A model generated the notes under the pieces. The model saw nothing but the letters and a program-made list of their open reading frames with translations, searched no databases and had not been told where the DNA came from. A stretch of 7,257 nt of DNA, taken from positions 1 to 7,257 of the forward strand of contig JAUNWB010000064.1 of the NCBI GenBank assembly GCA_030540535.1, in the 5' to 3' direction. Positions 1 through 6,376 of the stretch are shown one piece after another; the stretch's first letter is position 1, and each line of letters begins with the position of its first letter. The position numbers and the translations under genes are program-made. Origin of the DNA: Elusimicrobiales bacterium (GTDB taxonomy: Bacteria; Elusimicrobiota; Elusimicrobia; Elusimicrobiales; Elusimicrobiaceae).

Positions 1-46
1 TTTTCGCTCTAACCCTATTGCAGTATTTATTCGGCGCGGGCTATCT

Positions 47-55
47 TGTTACAAT
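47..55 (+). promoter_or_regulatory. Extended -10 promoter element of the barrel protein gene
   Basis: TGT followed by TACAAT matches the extended -10 form TGn-TATAAT with TACAAT at 50-55. The ATG at 63 follows after seven bases, which is where transcription would start, and no Shine-Dalgarno sequence lies between. This fits a leaderless transcript. No convincing -35 is visible 16-18 bases upstream (TTATTC at 27-32 is weak). Confidence 0.5.
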
Positions 56-62
56 ATACAAC

Positions 63-671
63 ATGAAAAAACTTGCTTTGTGTCTTCTGTTACTGTTTTC
101 TTTCCCCGCCGTTTCTTCGGCACAAATCTATACCGCAGGTAGCGGCTATTACCAACAAGAACCGTCCGTTATTTTCCCGTGGGAAGCCTCTTTGGGGCTG
201 GCCGGCTCTTTTGCCCCGGTCGAAGAATCCAACGGCGAGCGGCTGATTAATCTGCAAGGCGGCGTTTCCGCGCGCGTTTTGTATTACTGGGCTCCGTGGA
301 TGGGCGTAGGGTTGGAGGGAACCTGGTTCTCTTCGGAAAGCGGCAGCTCTCTGATAGATAAATTTCGTATGCGGCGCGGCGGCGTTGTGGGTAAATTCAT
401 CGCTGCGAGTGAAACGTCCACCCGTTCTTACGGGCTCTTGGCGGCCGGTTTTACCCGGCGCGAGGCAGAGTATTCTTTTGATTTGAAGGAACATAAAACT
501 TCGGCGTATTTCGCTTTTGGTTTGGGTGTGGAAACGGACGTTTCGGATTCGTCTTTTATCGGGGCGGAAGTGCGCGGCATTTATAATACGTCTTCAGACG
601 TGGGCCATTTTTCGTATTTGGTATCCCACTGGGAAGCGGAAGGCTCTCTCCGTTTCGGGATGCGCTTTTAA
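63..671 (+). CDS. Secreted outer membrane beta-barrel-like protein
   Basis: A 202-residue protein starting with a clear signal peptide: MKK, a hydrophobic run at about residues 4-15, then AVSSA with likely cleavage after A20. The mature part alternates polar and hydrophobic residues with many glycines and aromatics (GVSARVLYYW, MGVGLEGTWF, YGLLAAGFTRR, AYFAFGLGVETD) and ends in F after a strand-like LRFGMRF. That pattern is typical of small transmembrane beta-barrels inserted by the Bam machinery, with roughly eight strands expected. The frame is open from an ATG at 18, but the signal peptide begins only at 63, and an extended -10 sits at 47-55, inside the longer reading, so 63 is preferred. 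The exact function is not recognisable; an OmpA/OmpX-like barrel or adhesin is possible. It converges on the amidase gene, and its last 116 bases are overlapped in antisense by the amidase frame. Confidence 0.75.
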   Translation: MKKLALCLLLLFSFPAVSSAQIYTAGSGYYQQEPSVIFPWEASLGLAGSFAPVEESNGERLINLQGGVSARVLYYWAPWMGVGLEGTWFSSESGSSLIDKFRMRRGGVVGKFIAASETSTRSYGLLAAGFTRREAEYSFDLKEHKTSAYFAFGLGVETDVSDSSFIGAEVRGIYNTSSDVGHFSYLVSHWEAEGSLRFGMRF

Positions 672-2649
672 TTTTAAAAAACCGCTTTTTAAAAGCGGTT
701 TTTTTATAGTTTAATTTATTTTTAGCGGGAACTATTGCCGGCGGTTTACCCGGCAGCAGCACCGCTTTTTTCATGGGTTTTTTAAACGCGTTGCGTTTGG
801 CGGGTTTTTTAAGCGGGCGGGGAGTGGCTCCGTAGAATTTCATAATCCCTTCATATAAGGCGCGCACCAGGGGTTCGCGTCCCTTTTTACTGCGTGCCAA
901 CTCTTCCTGCTCGGGCAGAATGATATAGGCGTTCTCCACCAAAATACTGGGCATTTGCGGGATGCGCGGGATGAACAGCACGTCGTTGGCAATCATGCCG
1001 TTGTCCGGCAGCGGGACGCGTTTGGTGAACGCGTCGTAAACCGACTGGGCCAGCTGAAAGCTGTGCGGGTAATTGTAGTAGACCGAAAATCCCCGTGCGC
1101 GCGCCAAGGGATTGACCGTTTCCGGCAGTGCGTTATAATGCAGGCTGACGAAAATATGCGCATTTTCTTTAAGCGCATGTTTGTATCGTTCCTGCAGGCT
1201 CATGCGGTTGTTGCCGCTGCGGGTCATGATGACGGTGGCGCCCTCGCGTTCCAAAAGGGGTTTTAATTCTTCGGCCAGGGCCAGGTTGGCTTCGTATTCC
1301 AGGTAGCCCGTGGGGCCGACGGCTCCGTCATACGGGGCTTGGCGGCGCGGGCTGTGGCCGGCGTCAATCAAAATGCGCGCCCCGGTGAGCGGTTTGTCTT
1401 TGGCGGGAGTTAAAACGGGTTTGTGCATTAAATCGAGCGCTAAGTTGTTTTCTTCAAAATCGTAAGCGTGCCCCCAGGGGCCGGTCCCTTTTTTAAAGTA
1501 GATTTTGAACAGCAGAGTGTCTTTGGCGGGCTGGGACCAGATGATGTTTTCCACCAGCGGGCTTGTGGTGTCCATGCTGAAGTTTTCGTCAAATCCGTCC
1601 GTGTAATACAGCGTCAGTTCCAGGCGGTCGTTAAATTCGTGTACGCTGATAGGGGTCATCCGTTTGCCGACGAACGTAAACCGCGTTTTGTCATCCGTTA
1701 CGCTCATGCGCAGCGCGGTGACGGTGTTCGGTTCGTAGTCTTTGGCCGGTTCCAGCCGGAAATTTTCTTCTTCCAGCCAGGCCGATTCCTGTTCGTTGAG
1801 CATAATACGGTATTGGCCGTTTAAGCGGCCGTTAAGCAGCACGTCCCCGTAGGCGCGGTAAAAGGGGTATAAGTTTTCGCGCGGGGTTGGGATTTTGCGC
1901 AGTTTTACGCCCGGCGTTAAAATGCGTCCGCGGGTGAACGGGTCCTTGGCGGAAAGCACTTTTAATTTTTCCGTCGCGGTGATTTTTGCTTCCGTGTCGT
2001 CCGGGCCGTCTTTCATGCGGTACGTAATTTTAGCCGTTTTGGGCTTTTGTTCCGGGTCAATTACATATTGGGTGCGGTAAGAACCGGGGGAGGAAACGTC
2101 CTCCTTCATCGGCAGGTTTTTAGCGTCTTTTAAGCCCGAAAGCGTGGCCGTGACGGTTGCTCCCGGCGTGCCGCGCGCGTACAGGCTGACGGTATCCCCG
2201 GGCATTAGTTCCACAGGTTTTTGGGGGAACACTTCTTCCGGGTCGAACTCGGCTTTGGCGGAAAAATCTTTAATGTCTGCGCCCGGCACGGTAATGCGGC
2301 GCACGGCGTGGACGGTTTCTTTGGCGTTGGAGGCGGTAAGCACAAACTCAAACGCGCCGCTTTGCACGGGCAGAAACGCCAAAAACGCGCCGTTTTTGTG
2401 AACGGGTACTTCTTCGCCGTTGATATCCAGTTTTACGGGGCCGGGCAGAATGACTTGCCCGAAGATAAAAATCTTTTTGGCTCCGCGCGCCACTTTCATA
2501 TTTTCGTGCGGATATTGGACGGTGATTTGCGGCCCGGGCGCGAGCAGTTTCTCCTGCGCGGGCAGATAGAGCGCGGCGGGAATGTCGGTTCCAAGGGCGT
2601 TTACGGCTAAAAATAAAGGGAAAATAAGTAAAAAAAGAGTTCTTTTCAT
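556..2649 (-). CDS. Secreted N-acetylmuramoyl-L-alanine amidase (Amidase_3) with Ig-like N-terminal region
   Basis: A zinc hydrolase that cleaves the bond between muramic acid and L-alanine in peptidoglycan, acting in the periplasm. The start at 2649 gives a signal peptide (MKRTLFLLIFPLFLAVNALG) and 697 residues; the frame is open 16 codons further up, but that would bury the signal and overlap the divergent gene. About residues 40-125 look like an Ig/glucodextranase-type sandwich (INGEEVPVHKNGAF then FEFVLTASNAKE). Residues 130-410 are beta-rich and unassigned. The amidase domain is at about 425-610: IDAGH (H432), EANLAL (E453) and SLHYN (H504) as zinc ligands, and VENAY (E572) as catalytic glutamate. 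A Lys/Pro-rich tail follows. Oddly, the frame does not stop before the terminator at 676-704 and continues 55 residues past A642 into DNA antisense to the neighbouring gene. A one-base change in either direction at the A5 run (719-723) would give a stop at 711-718, so the true C-terminus is uncertain. Close to the class of amidases used in cell separation or recycling, but too diverged for a symbol. Confidence 0.88.
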   Translation of the reverse strand: MKRTLFLLIFPLFLAVNALGTDIPAALYLPAQEKLLAPGPQITVQYPHENMKVARGAKKIFIFGQVILPGPVKLDINGEEVPVHKNGAFLAFLPVQSGAFEFVLTASNAKETVHAVRRITVPGADIKDFSAKAEFDPEEVFPQKPVELMPGDTVSLYARGTPGATVTATLSGLKDAKNLPMKEDVSSPGSYRTQYVIDPEQKPKTAKITYRMKDGPDDTEAKITATEKLKVLSAKDPFTRGRILTPGVKLRKIPTPRENLYPFYRAYGDVLLNGRLNGQYRIMLNEQESAWLEEENFRLEPAKDYEPNTVTALRMSVTDDKTRFTFVGKRMTPISVHEFNDRLELTLYYTDGFDENFSMDTTSPLVENIIWSQPAKDTLLFKIYFKKGTGPWGHAYDFEENNLALDLMHKPVLTPAKDKPLTGARILIDAGHSPRRQAPYDGAVGPTGYLEYEANLALAEELKPLLEREGATVIMTRSGNNRMSLQERYKHALKENAHIFVSLHYNALPETVNPLARARGFSVYYNYPHSFQLAQSVYDAFTKRVPLPDNGMIANDVLFIPRIPQMPSILVENAYIILPEQEELARSKKGREPLVRALYEGIMKFYGATPRPLKKPAKRNAFKKPMKKAVLLPGKPPAIVPAKNKLNYKKTAFKKRFFKIKSASRNGESLPLPSGIPNTKNGPRLKTYYKCRALPPR
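676..704. terminator. Bidirectional intrinsic terminator
   Basis: A perfect hairpin: AAAAAACCGC at 676-685 pairs with GCGGTTTTTT at 695-704 around a TTTTTAAAA loop. It has a T-run on the + side and, read from the other strand, a T-run as well. It begins five bases after the stop of the barrel gene and should also end the convergent amidase transcript. Confidence 0.9.
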
Positions 2650-2658
2650 CCTTATAAA

Positions 2659-2667
2659 ATGATAACA
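2659..2667 (-). promoter_or_regulatory. Extended -10 of the amidase gene, overlapping the divergent promoter
   Basis: Read on the minus strand, TGT-TATCAT runs from 2667 to 2659; TATCAT matches TATAAT at five of six bases. The amidase ATG at 2649 follows after nine bases (tttataagg), so a start about seven bases downstream would leave a leader of only about three bases. AAGG immediately before the ATG is too close to be a normal Shine-Dalgarno site. Confidence 0.5.
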
Positions 2668-2668
2668 T
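2660..2668 (+). promoter_or_regulatory. Extended -10 of the Nif3-like gene
   Basis: TGA-TAACAT with TAACAT at 2663-2668. The ATG at 2675 lies exactly where transcription should begin (six intervening bases), with no Shine-Dalgarno sequence, so a leaderless transcript is expected. The same ten bases TGATAACATA recur at 7248-7257. The element is nearly palindromic and shares its bases with the minus-strand -10. Confidence 0.55.
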
Positions 2669-2674
2669 AATTCT

Positions 2675-3424
2675 ATGGTTAATTGCGAAGACGTCATTCA
2701 CTTCTTAGATACGTATTTGGACATCGCCCATATCCCCGACGCCAGCCATAACGGCTTGCAAGTGGCGGGAACGCCGCGGGTGGGGAGTATTGCGTTTGGC
2801 GTGTCGGCTTCTTTGGAGTTTTTTCGCAAAGCCGTAGCGGCGGGGGCGGACCTCGCCGTCGTACACCACGGCCTCTTGTGGGGGAAAGAACAGCCTCTTA
2901 CGGGTTTGTTCCGGGAACGGGTGGCGTTTCTTTTGAAACATGACTTAAACCTGGCCGCCTATCACCTTCCCCTGGATAAACACCCCGTGGTGGGGCATAA
3001 CGCAGTCCTGATGCGCGCGATAAAAGCCGAACGCGTACAACCGTTCGGGGAGTATCACGGCCAGCAAATCGGGTTTTCGGGCATTGTAAACGCCCGGCTG
3101 GAAGATATTATCACCCGGCTGGAAACTTACTGCCAAACCCAGGCCAAACTGCTTGCCTACGGGCCGAAAGAACTCGGTACCGTGGCCGTCGTCAGCGGCG
3201 GCGCGGGAGATTTACTCCCCCAGGCGATTGGCAAGAAAATTGATTTGTATATCACCGGCGTGCTGGACGAACCCGCCCAGGAATGGTGCCGCGAAGGGCA
3301 TATTAACTGCCTTGCGCTGGGGCACTACAACTCGGAAAAAGCGGGCGTTTTGGCGCTTATGGAGCTGGTGGCCAAGCGCTTTGGCGTGCAAACCCAATTT
3401 ATAGATGTGCCCAACCCGCTGTAG
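2675..3424 (+). CDS. Nif3/YbgI-family dinuclear metal-centre protein
   Basis: A 249-residue protein of the Nif3-like (DUF34, E. coli YbgI) family, a cytoplasmic protein that binds two metal ions. Its cellular role is not settled; family members have been annotated as GTP cyclohydrolase I type 2 without firm proof. The expected ligands are present: VHHGLLW (H64, H65), YHLPLD (D101, followed by HPVVGHN), and near the C-terminus GHYNSE (H217, E221). The middle (GFSGIVN, VAVVSGGAGD, DLYITGVLDEPAQE) follows the family fold, and the length is that of the short bacterial form without an inserted PII-like domain. The gene has no Shine-Dalgarno site and starts right after an extended -10. It leads an apparent three-gene run with the M20 peptidase 22 bases downstream. 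Confidence 0.92.
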   Translation: MVNCEDVIHFLDTYLDIAHIPDASHNGLQVAGTPRVGSIAFGVSASLEFFRKAVAAGADLAVVHHGLLWGKEQPLTGLFRERVAFLLKHDLNLAAYHLPLDKHPVVGHNAVLMRAIKAERVQPFGEYHGQQIGFSGIVNARLEDIITRLETYCQTQAKLLAYGPKELGTVAVVSGGAGDLLPQAIGKKIDLYITGVLDEPAQEWCREGHINCLALGHYNSEKAGVLALMELVAKRFGVQTQFIDVPNPL

Positions 3425-3435
3425 GGTGATGGGCC

Positions 3436-3440
3436 GGAGG
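3436..3440 (+). promoter_or_regulatory. Ribosome binding site deciding the M20 peptidase start
   Basis: GGAGG lies six bases before the ATG at 3447, while it abuts the in-frame ATG at 3441. This favours 3447 over 3441 or the more upstream in-frame ATG at 3405, which lies inside the preceding gene. Confidence 0.75.
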
Positions 3441-3446
3441 ATGAAC

Positions 3447-4688
3447 ATGGAAAACACGGAAAAAGAATTATTTAAAAAGATCGACACGTATAAACAAACG
3501 GTTATTGATTTGCAGACGAATATGATCGCCTGCCCGGCCGTAGCCCCGTCCCAGGGCGGTAAAGGCGAAGGCGCCAAAGCCGCGTATTTGCTGTCCGTCC
3601 TCAAGCAGATGAAATTTGACGAAGTTTCCGTTATTAACATCAAAGACCCGTCCGCCGAAGGCGGCGTGCGCCCGAACATCGTAGCCAAATACTACGGCGA
3701 AAATAAAAAGAAAGCTCTGTGGGTGATGGCGCATATGGACGTGGTTCCTCCCGGCGATTTGGCCTTGTGGAAAACCGACCCTTATAAAGCCGTTGTAAAA
3801 GGCGATAAGATTTACGGACGCGGTTCCGAAGACAATCAACAAGGTATCGTATCGGGCCTGCTGGCCGTGAAAGCCATGATGGACTGCGGCGTCCGCCCGC
3901 CGTGTACGTACGCGCTTTTGTTTAATGCGGACGAAGAAATCGGAAGCACGTTCGGTATTGCCGCCATCTTAAAAAAACATCCCAAAACCTTTGGAAAAGA
4001 AGATATTTTTCTGGTGCCGGACGGCGGCAACCCGGATGGCACGATGGTGGAAGTGGCCGAAAAGAATATGCTTTGGTTGAAATTTACCGTTTCCGGCAAA
4101 CAGGCGCATGCGTCCTTGCCGCACATGGGTAACAACGCGCACCGCGCGTCGGCGCATTTAATTGTCCGCCTGGATGAAGCGCTGCACAAAAAATTTAATA
4201 AAAAAGACAAACTCTTCGCACCCGAATCCGCCGGCACTTTCGAGCCCACCAAGCACGAAGCCAACGTGCCCAACGTCAACACCATCCCGGGAACGGACGT
4301 GTTTTATTTCGACTGCCGCGCCATCCCCTGCTATAAGAACAAAGAAGTGCTGGACGAAGTGGCTAAAGCGGTCAAAGCCGTGGAAAAAGAATTTAAAGTA
4401 AAAGTGAAAGTGGAACAGCTGATTGCGGAAGAATCCAAAGCTACCGACAAAAACGCCGAAGTGGTTAAGTTAACCGTGGCGGCCGTAAAATCCGTTTACA
4501 AAAATACGCCGCGCCCCATGGGCGTAGGCGGCGGGACGGTGGCTTCGTTCCTGCGCAACGCGGGCTATCCGGCCGTAGTGTATTGCAAAGTGGACGATTT
4601 GGCTCACCAGCCTAACGAATACAGCAGTATCAAAAACACGTTGGGTGACGCCAAAGTGTTTGTACTCGTTTCGCTTAATTTTAAATGA
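3447..4688 (+). CDS. M20-family zinc metallopeptidase (ArgE/DapE/ACY1 type)
   Basis: A 413-residue cytoplasmic di-zinc hydrolase that removes an acyl group or cleaves a small peptide. All catalytic positions are visible: MAHMD (H96, with D98), GSEDNQQG (bridging D129), ADEEIG (catalytic E163 and ligand E164), VPDGG (D192) and DDLAHQPNEY (H387). The lid/dimerisation domain falls at about residues 205-320 (SGKQAHASLPHMGNNAH), and the GVGGGTVASF segment matches the family's substrate loop. The general plan resembles DapE/ArgE and M20 dipeptidases, and the substrate cannot be told from sequence alone. No signal peptide. It sits 22 bases after the Nif3-like gene; its TGA overlaps an ATG of the next frame (ATGA at 4685-4688), so the genes are probably cotranscribed. 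Confidence 0.9.
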   Translation: MENTEKELFKKIDTYKQTVIDLQTNMIACPAVAPSQGGKGEGAKAAYLLSVLKQMKFDEVSVINIKDPSAEGGVRPNIVAKYYGENKKKALWVMAHMDVVPPGDLALWKTDPYKAVVKGDKIYGRGSEDNQQGIVSGLLAVKAMMDCGVRPPCTYALLFNADEEIGSTFGIAAILKKHPKTFGKEDIFLVPDGGNPDGTMVEVAEKNMLWLKFTVSGKQAHASLPHMGNNAHRASAHLIVRLDEALHKKFNKKDKLFAPESAGTFEPTKHEANVPNVNTIPGTDVFYFDCRAIPCYKNKEVLDEVAKAVKAVEKEFKVKVKVEQLIAEESKATDKNAEVVKLTVAAVKSVYKNTPRPMGVGGGTVASFLRNAGYPAVVYCKVDDLAHQPNEYSSIKNTLGDAKVFVLVSLNFK

Positions 4689-4690
4689 GG
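4687..4690 (+). promoter_or_regulatory. Ribosome binding site of the pseudopilin gene
   Basis: GAGG lies six bases before the ATG at 4697, the same spacing as for the M20 gene, and overlaps the M20 stop codon. It favours 4697 over the ATG at 4685, which has no such site. Confidence 0.65.
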
Positions 4691-4696
4691 CCGCTT

Positions 4697-5113
4697 ATGA
4701 AGAAAGGTTTTACCGTAACCGAAATTGTCATTATGGTGGTGGTTTTCGCCCTGCTGTTTGGCTTTACGGTGCCGAAGTTTATGGCTCTTGTGCATAAAGC
4801 CCAGGAGGGGAGTACCAAACATAAATTGGTAAAAGTACGCAGCGCCATCGCCGCGTATTACGGCGAACACCAGGGCACGTATCCGACGGATGATTTGTCC
4901 TGCCTGGTGCCGGCGTATCTCGAAAAAATCCCGCAGGCCACCGTGCCGGGGCATGCGCCGTCTGCGCATGTGTCCACCGGGAATTTTGAGCAGGCGTTTA
5001 CCAAAACCGGCGGCTGGGCTTACGTCAGCGATCCGGCCGATCCGCGCTACGGGGACTTTTTCGTAAACGTGGACCGGGACGACAGCTACGGCAAGGCCTG
5101 GCATACGCACTAG
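4697..5113 (+). CDS. Prepilin-type N-terminal methylation protein (GspG/PilE-like pseudopilin)
   Basis: A 138-residue class III prepilin. The leader MKKG is followed by F-T-V-T-E, so the prepilin peptidase would cut after G4 and methylate F5; the mature E5 (residue 9) needed for assembly is present. A hydrophobic helix spans about residues 9-27 and continues as an amphipathic helix to about 58, then GTYPTDD, a motif common in GspG-like proteins. The C-terminal part (GGWAYVSDPADPRYGDFFVNVD) is a short globular domain typical of major pseudopilins. No cysteine pair for a disulfide loop: only C69. It is the last gene of the run, before a strong terminator, and next to the prepilin peptidase that would process it. 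It could be a minor pilin or a type II secretion pseudopilin; the sequence does not decide. Confidence 0.85.
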   Translation: MKKGFTVTEIVIMVVVFALLFGFTVPKFMALVHKAQEGSTKHKLVKVRSAIAAYYGEHQGTYPTDDLSCLVPAYLEKIPQATVPGHAPSAHVSTGNFEQAFTKTGGWAYVSDPADPRYGDFFVNVDRDDSYGKAWHTH

Positions 5114-5120
5114 AATTTTT

Positions 5121-5149
5121 CCCCCGCGGTTACCCTGCGGGGGATTTTT
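5121..5149 (+). terminator. Intrinsic terminator after the pseudopilin gene
   Basis: CCCCCGC at 5121-5127 pairs perfectly with GCGGGGG at 5137-5143, followed by ATTTTT. It lies seven bases after the stop codon and closes the Nif3-M20-pseudopilin unit. Confidence 0.88.
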
Positions 5150-5162
5150 ATGTTTTTAGGAG

Positions 5163-5168
5163 AATAAT
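5163..5168 (+). promoter_or_regulatory. Possible -10 of the prepilin peptidase gene
   Basis: AATAAT matches TATAAT at five of six bases and ends seven bases before the ATG at 5176, the same distance as at 50-55. The only Shine-Dalgarno-like run, AGGAG at 5158-5162, is 13 bases from the ATG, too far for usual use. No TG extension and no clear -35, so support is limited. Confidence 0.3.
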
Positions 5169-5175
5169 TACTGGT

Positions 5176-5958
5176 ATGGAAACGCTTATTTTGGTTTTTG
5201 CCGCGTTGTTCGGCTTAATTTTCGGCAGTTTTTTGAACGTGTGTATTTACCGCATTCCGCGCGAAAAATCCCTCGCGTGGCCGCCTTCTTCCTGCCCCGG
5301 CTGCGGTGCGCGCATTAAATGGTACGATAATATCCCGGTGCTGAGCTACCTATTTTTGCTGGGCAAATGCCGCAGCTGTAAAAGCCCCATTTCCATCCAG
5401 TACCCGGTGGTGGAACTCGTTACGGGTGCGCTGACACTTCTGTTTGTGTGGCGGTTTGGGCTGACGGTGTGGACGTTTGTCACCCTGGCGGCGGTATATG
5501 CGCTTATCGTGCTGTCCGTTATTGATTTCCATTTTATGATTATTCCGGACCGCTGTTCGCTGGGGCTTATTGTATTAGGGCTTGCGTTTGCGTGGTGCAA
5601 CCCCACCTTTTCCGGCGTATGGTGGCAGAAAGAACTGGCTTCGTTATTAAGCGCGTGCGTAGGCCTTTTTGGCGTGATGGCGATTGCGTTTATCGGTAGC
5701 TGGCTGTTTAAAAAAGAAGCCATGGGCGGCGGCGACATAAAACTGATGGGCGGCGTAGGCGCGCTTATTGGGTGGGAAGGGGTGATTACGACGCTTGTAT
5801 TCGCTTCTTTCTTCGGCTTAGTTTATGCGGTATTTTTGATGATTTTTAAGGGTAAAAAAGGCGGCGACACCATTCCGTTCGGGCCGTTTTTAAGCCTGGG
5901 CGCGCTGATTAATTTGTTCTACCTGGTTAAACCGTCCATGCTGGTGATAGAACTGTAA
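5176..5958 (+). CDS. pilD: Prepilin peptidase / N-methyltransferase (PilD/GspO type)
   Basis: A 260-residue inner-membrane aspartyl protease that cuts the leader of type IV prepilins and pseudopilins and methylates the new N-terminal residue. The N-terminal motif GSFLNVCIYRIP is followed by the cytoplasmic loop with two cysteine pairs, CPGC (40, 43) and CRSC (65, 68), as in the zinc-binding full-length enzymes. The catalytic aspartates are D117 (VIDFHFMIIPD) and D187 (GGGDIKLMGG); IPFGPFLSLGA near the end is also diagnostic. Several hydrophobic helices fill the rest. Length is normal. It follows a terminator, so it is probably expressed on its own, although adjacent to a pseudopilin gene and upstream of a pilin gene, both of which are likely substrates. 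The start has no well-placed Shine-Dalgarno site; an ATT at 5167 would be better spaced from AGGAG, but ATG at 5176 is preferred. Confidence 0.95.
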   Translation: METLILVFAALFGLIFGSFLNVCIYRIPREKSLAWPPSSCPGCGARIKWYDNIPVLSYLFLLGKCRSCKSPISIQYPVVELVTGALTLLFVWRFGLTVWTFVTLAAVYALIVLSVIDFHFMIIPDRCSLGLIVLGLAFAWCNPTFSGVWWQKELASLLSACVGLFGVMAIAFIGSWLFKKEAMGGGDIKLMGGVGALIGWEGVITTLVFASFFGLVYAVFLMIFKGKKGGDTIPFGPFLSLGALINLFYLVKPSMLVIEL

Positions 5959-5977
5959 AACATCCGCAAATTTTACG

Positions 5978-6010
5978 AAGAGGAGAGATTTTTTTCTCTC
6001 CTCTTTTTTT
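5978..6010 (+). terminator. Intrinsic terminator after the prepilin peptidase gene
   Basis: AAGAGGAGAGA at 5978-5988 pairs perfectly with TCTCTCCTCTT at 5995-6005 around a loop of six T, and the T-run continues to 6010. It lies 19 bases after the stop codon. Confidence 0.88.
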
Positions 6011-6045
6011 ATGTGCTTCGGGGCAGTTTCCTGGTTGTTTAATTT

Positions 6046-6335
6046 GCGGCATATCCAAAACAGTGTGGCCCAATTAATCAGAAGGGCGCGGGTCCTTGTC
6101 GGACGGGCAAATAGGCCTGGACGGACCTATACGGGGCTCGCTTGTGCGTAAGTTTGGGACATGTCTTAAATAGTGTGGCTTAAACTAGTCTAGTGAGCGC
6201 GGTGGGTAAGGGAGGGGCGGACCCTTCGGGCCAACTCGCTTTGCCCTTCCTTGTTCGTAAGGTTGCGACATATCTTAACCGTGTGGCCTAAACTAGTCTG
6301 ATGGGTGGAACAAGATAACCGTGGCCTGGAAGGCC
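6046..6335. repeat. Three imperfect 110-bp tandem units in a gene-free stretch
   Basis: Units begin at 6046, 6156 and 6265, giving steps of 110 and 109 bases. The best conserved part is the head: CATATCCAAAACAGTGTGGC, CATGTCTTAAATAGTGTGGC and CATATCTTAACCGTGTGGCC, continuing as AATTAATC, AAACTAGTC and AAACTAGTC. The tails of units 1 and 2 share GCGCGG, CTCGCTT and a final CGTAAG-TT. Unit 3 is cut short and runs into the pilin promoter. Unit 2 contains a CCCTTCGGG hairpin with a UUCG-type loop (6222-6230) inside a longer possible stem (AAGGGAGGGGC with GCCCTTCCTT). No coding frame, tRNA or known riboswitch was recognised here, so function is unknown. Confidence 0.6.
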
Positions 6336-6363
6336 TTGACCCGTTTTTTTTTTTTGATACCAT
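6336..6363 (+). promoter_or_regulatory. Promoter with a 12-T spacer tract, upstream of the pilin gene
   Basis: TTGACC at 6336-6341 matches TTGACA at five of six bases. After a 16-base spacer comes TACCAT at 6358-6363, preceded by TG (extended -10, TGATACCAT). Twelve consecutive T at 6344-6355 fill most of the spacer. Transcription would start near 6370 and give the pilin gene a leader of about 160 bases containing the palindromic element. Adding or losing T residues would change the -35/-10 distance directly. Confidence 0.55.
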
Positions 6364-6376
6364 GGGGATAAATCCA

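Noticed and set aside
90..494. Long minus-strand frame inside the barrel gene
   Set aside because: Arg/Pro-rich shadow of a real coding region, with no motif or start signal. The same applies to minus-strand frames within the M20, Nif3 and prepilin peptidase genes and plus-strand frames within the amidase gene.
6046..6340. CRISPR array
   Set aside because: Only three units, 110-base steps, imperfect heads and partly related interiors; no short identical repeats with unique spacers, and no cas genes.
6046..6340. tRNA or known riboswitch in the gene-free stretch
   Set aside because: No T-loop GTTCRA motif in cloverleaf context, and no consensus of a riboswitch I know could be aligned by eye.
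6323..6355. Terminator formed by GGCCT-gga-AGGCC followed by the T-run
   Set aside because: Eight bases separate the short five-pair stem from the T tract, and these bases form a good -35 (TTGACC) with an extended -10 after the tract, so a promoter reading is better. A terminator role is not fully excluded.
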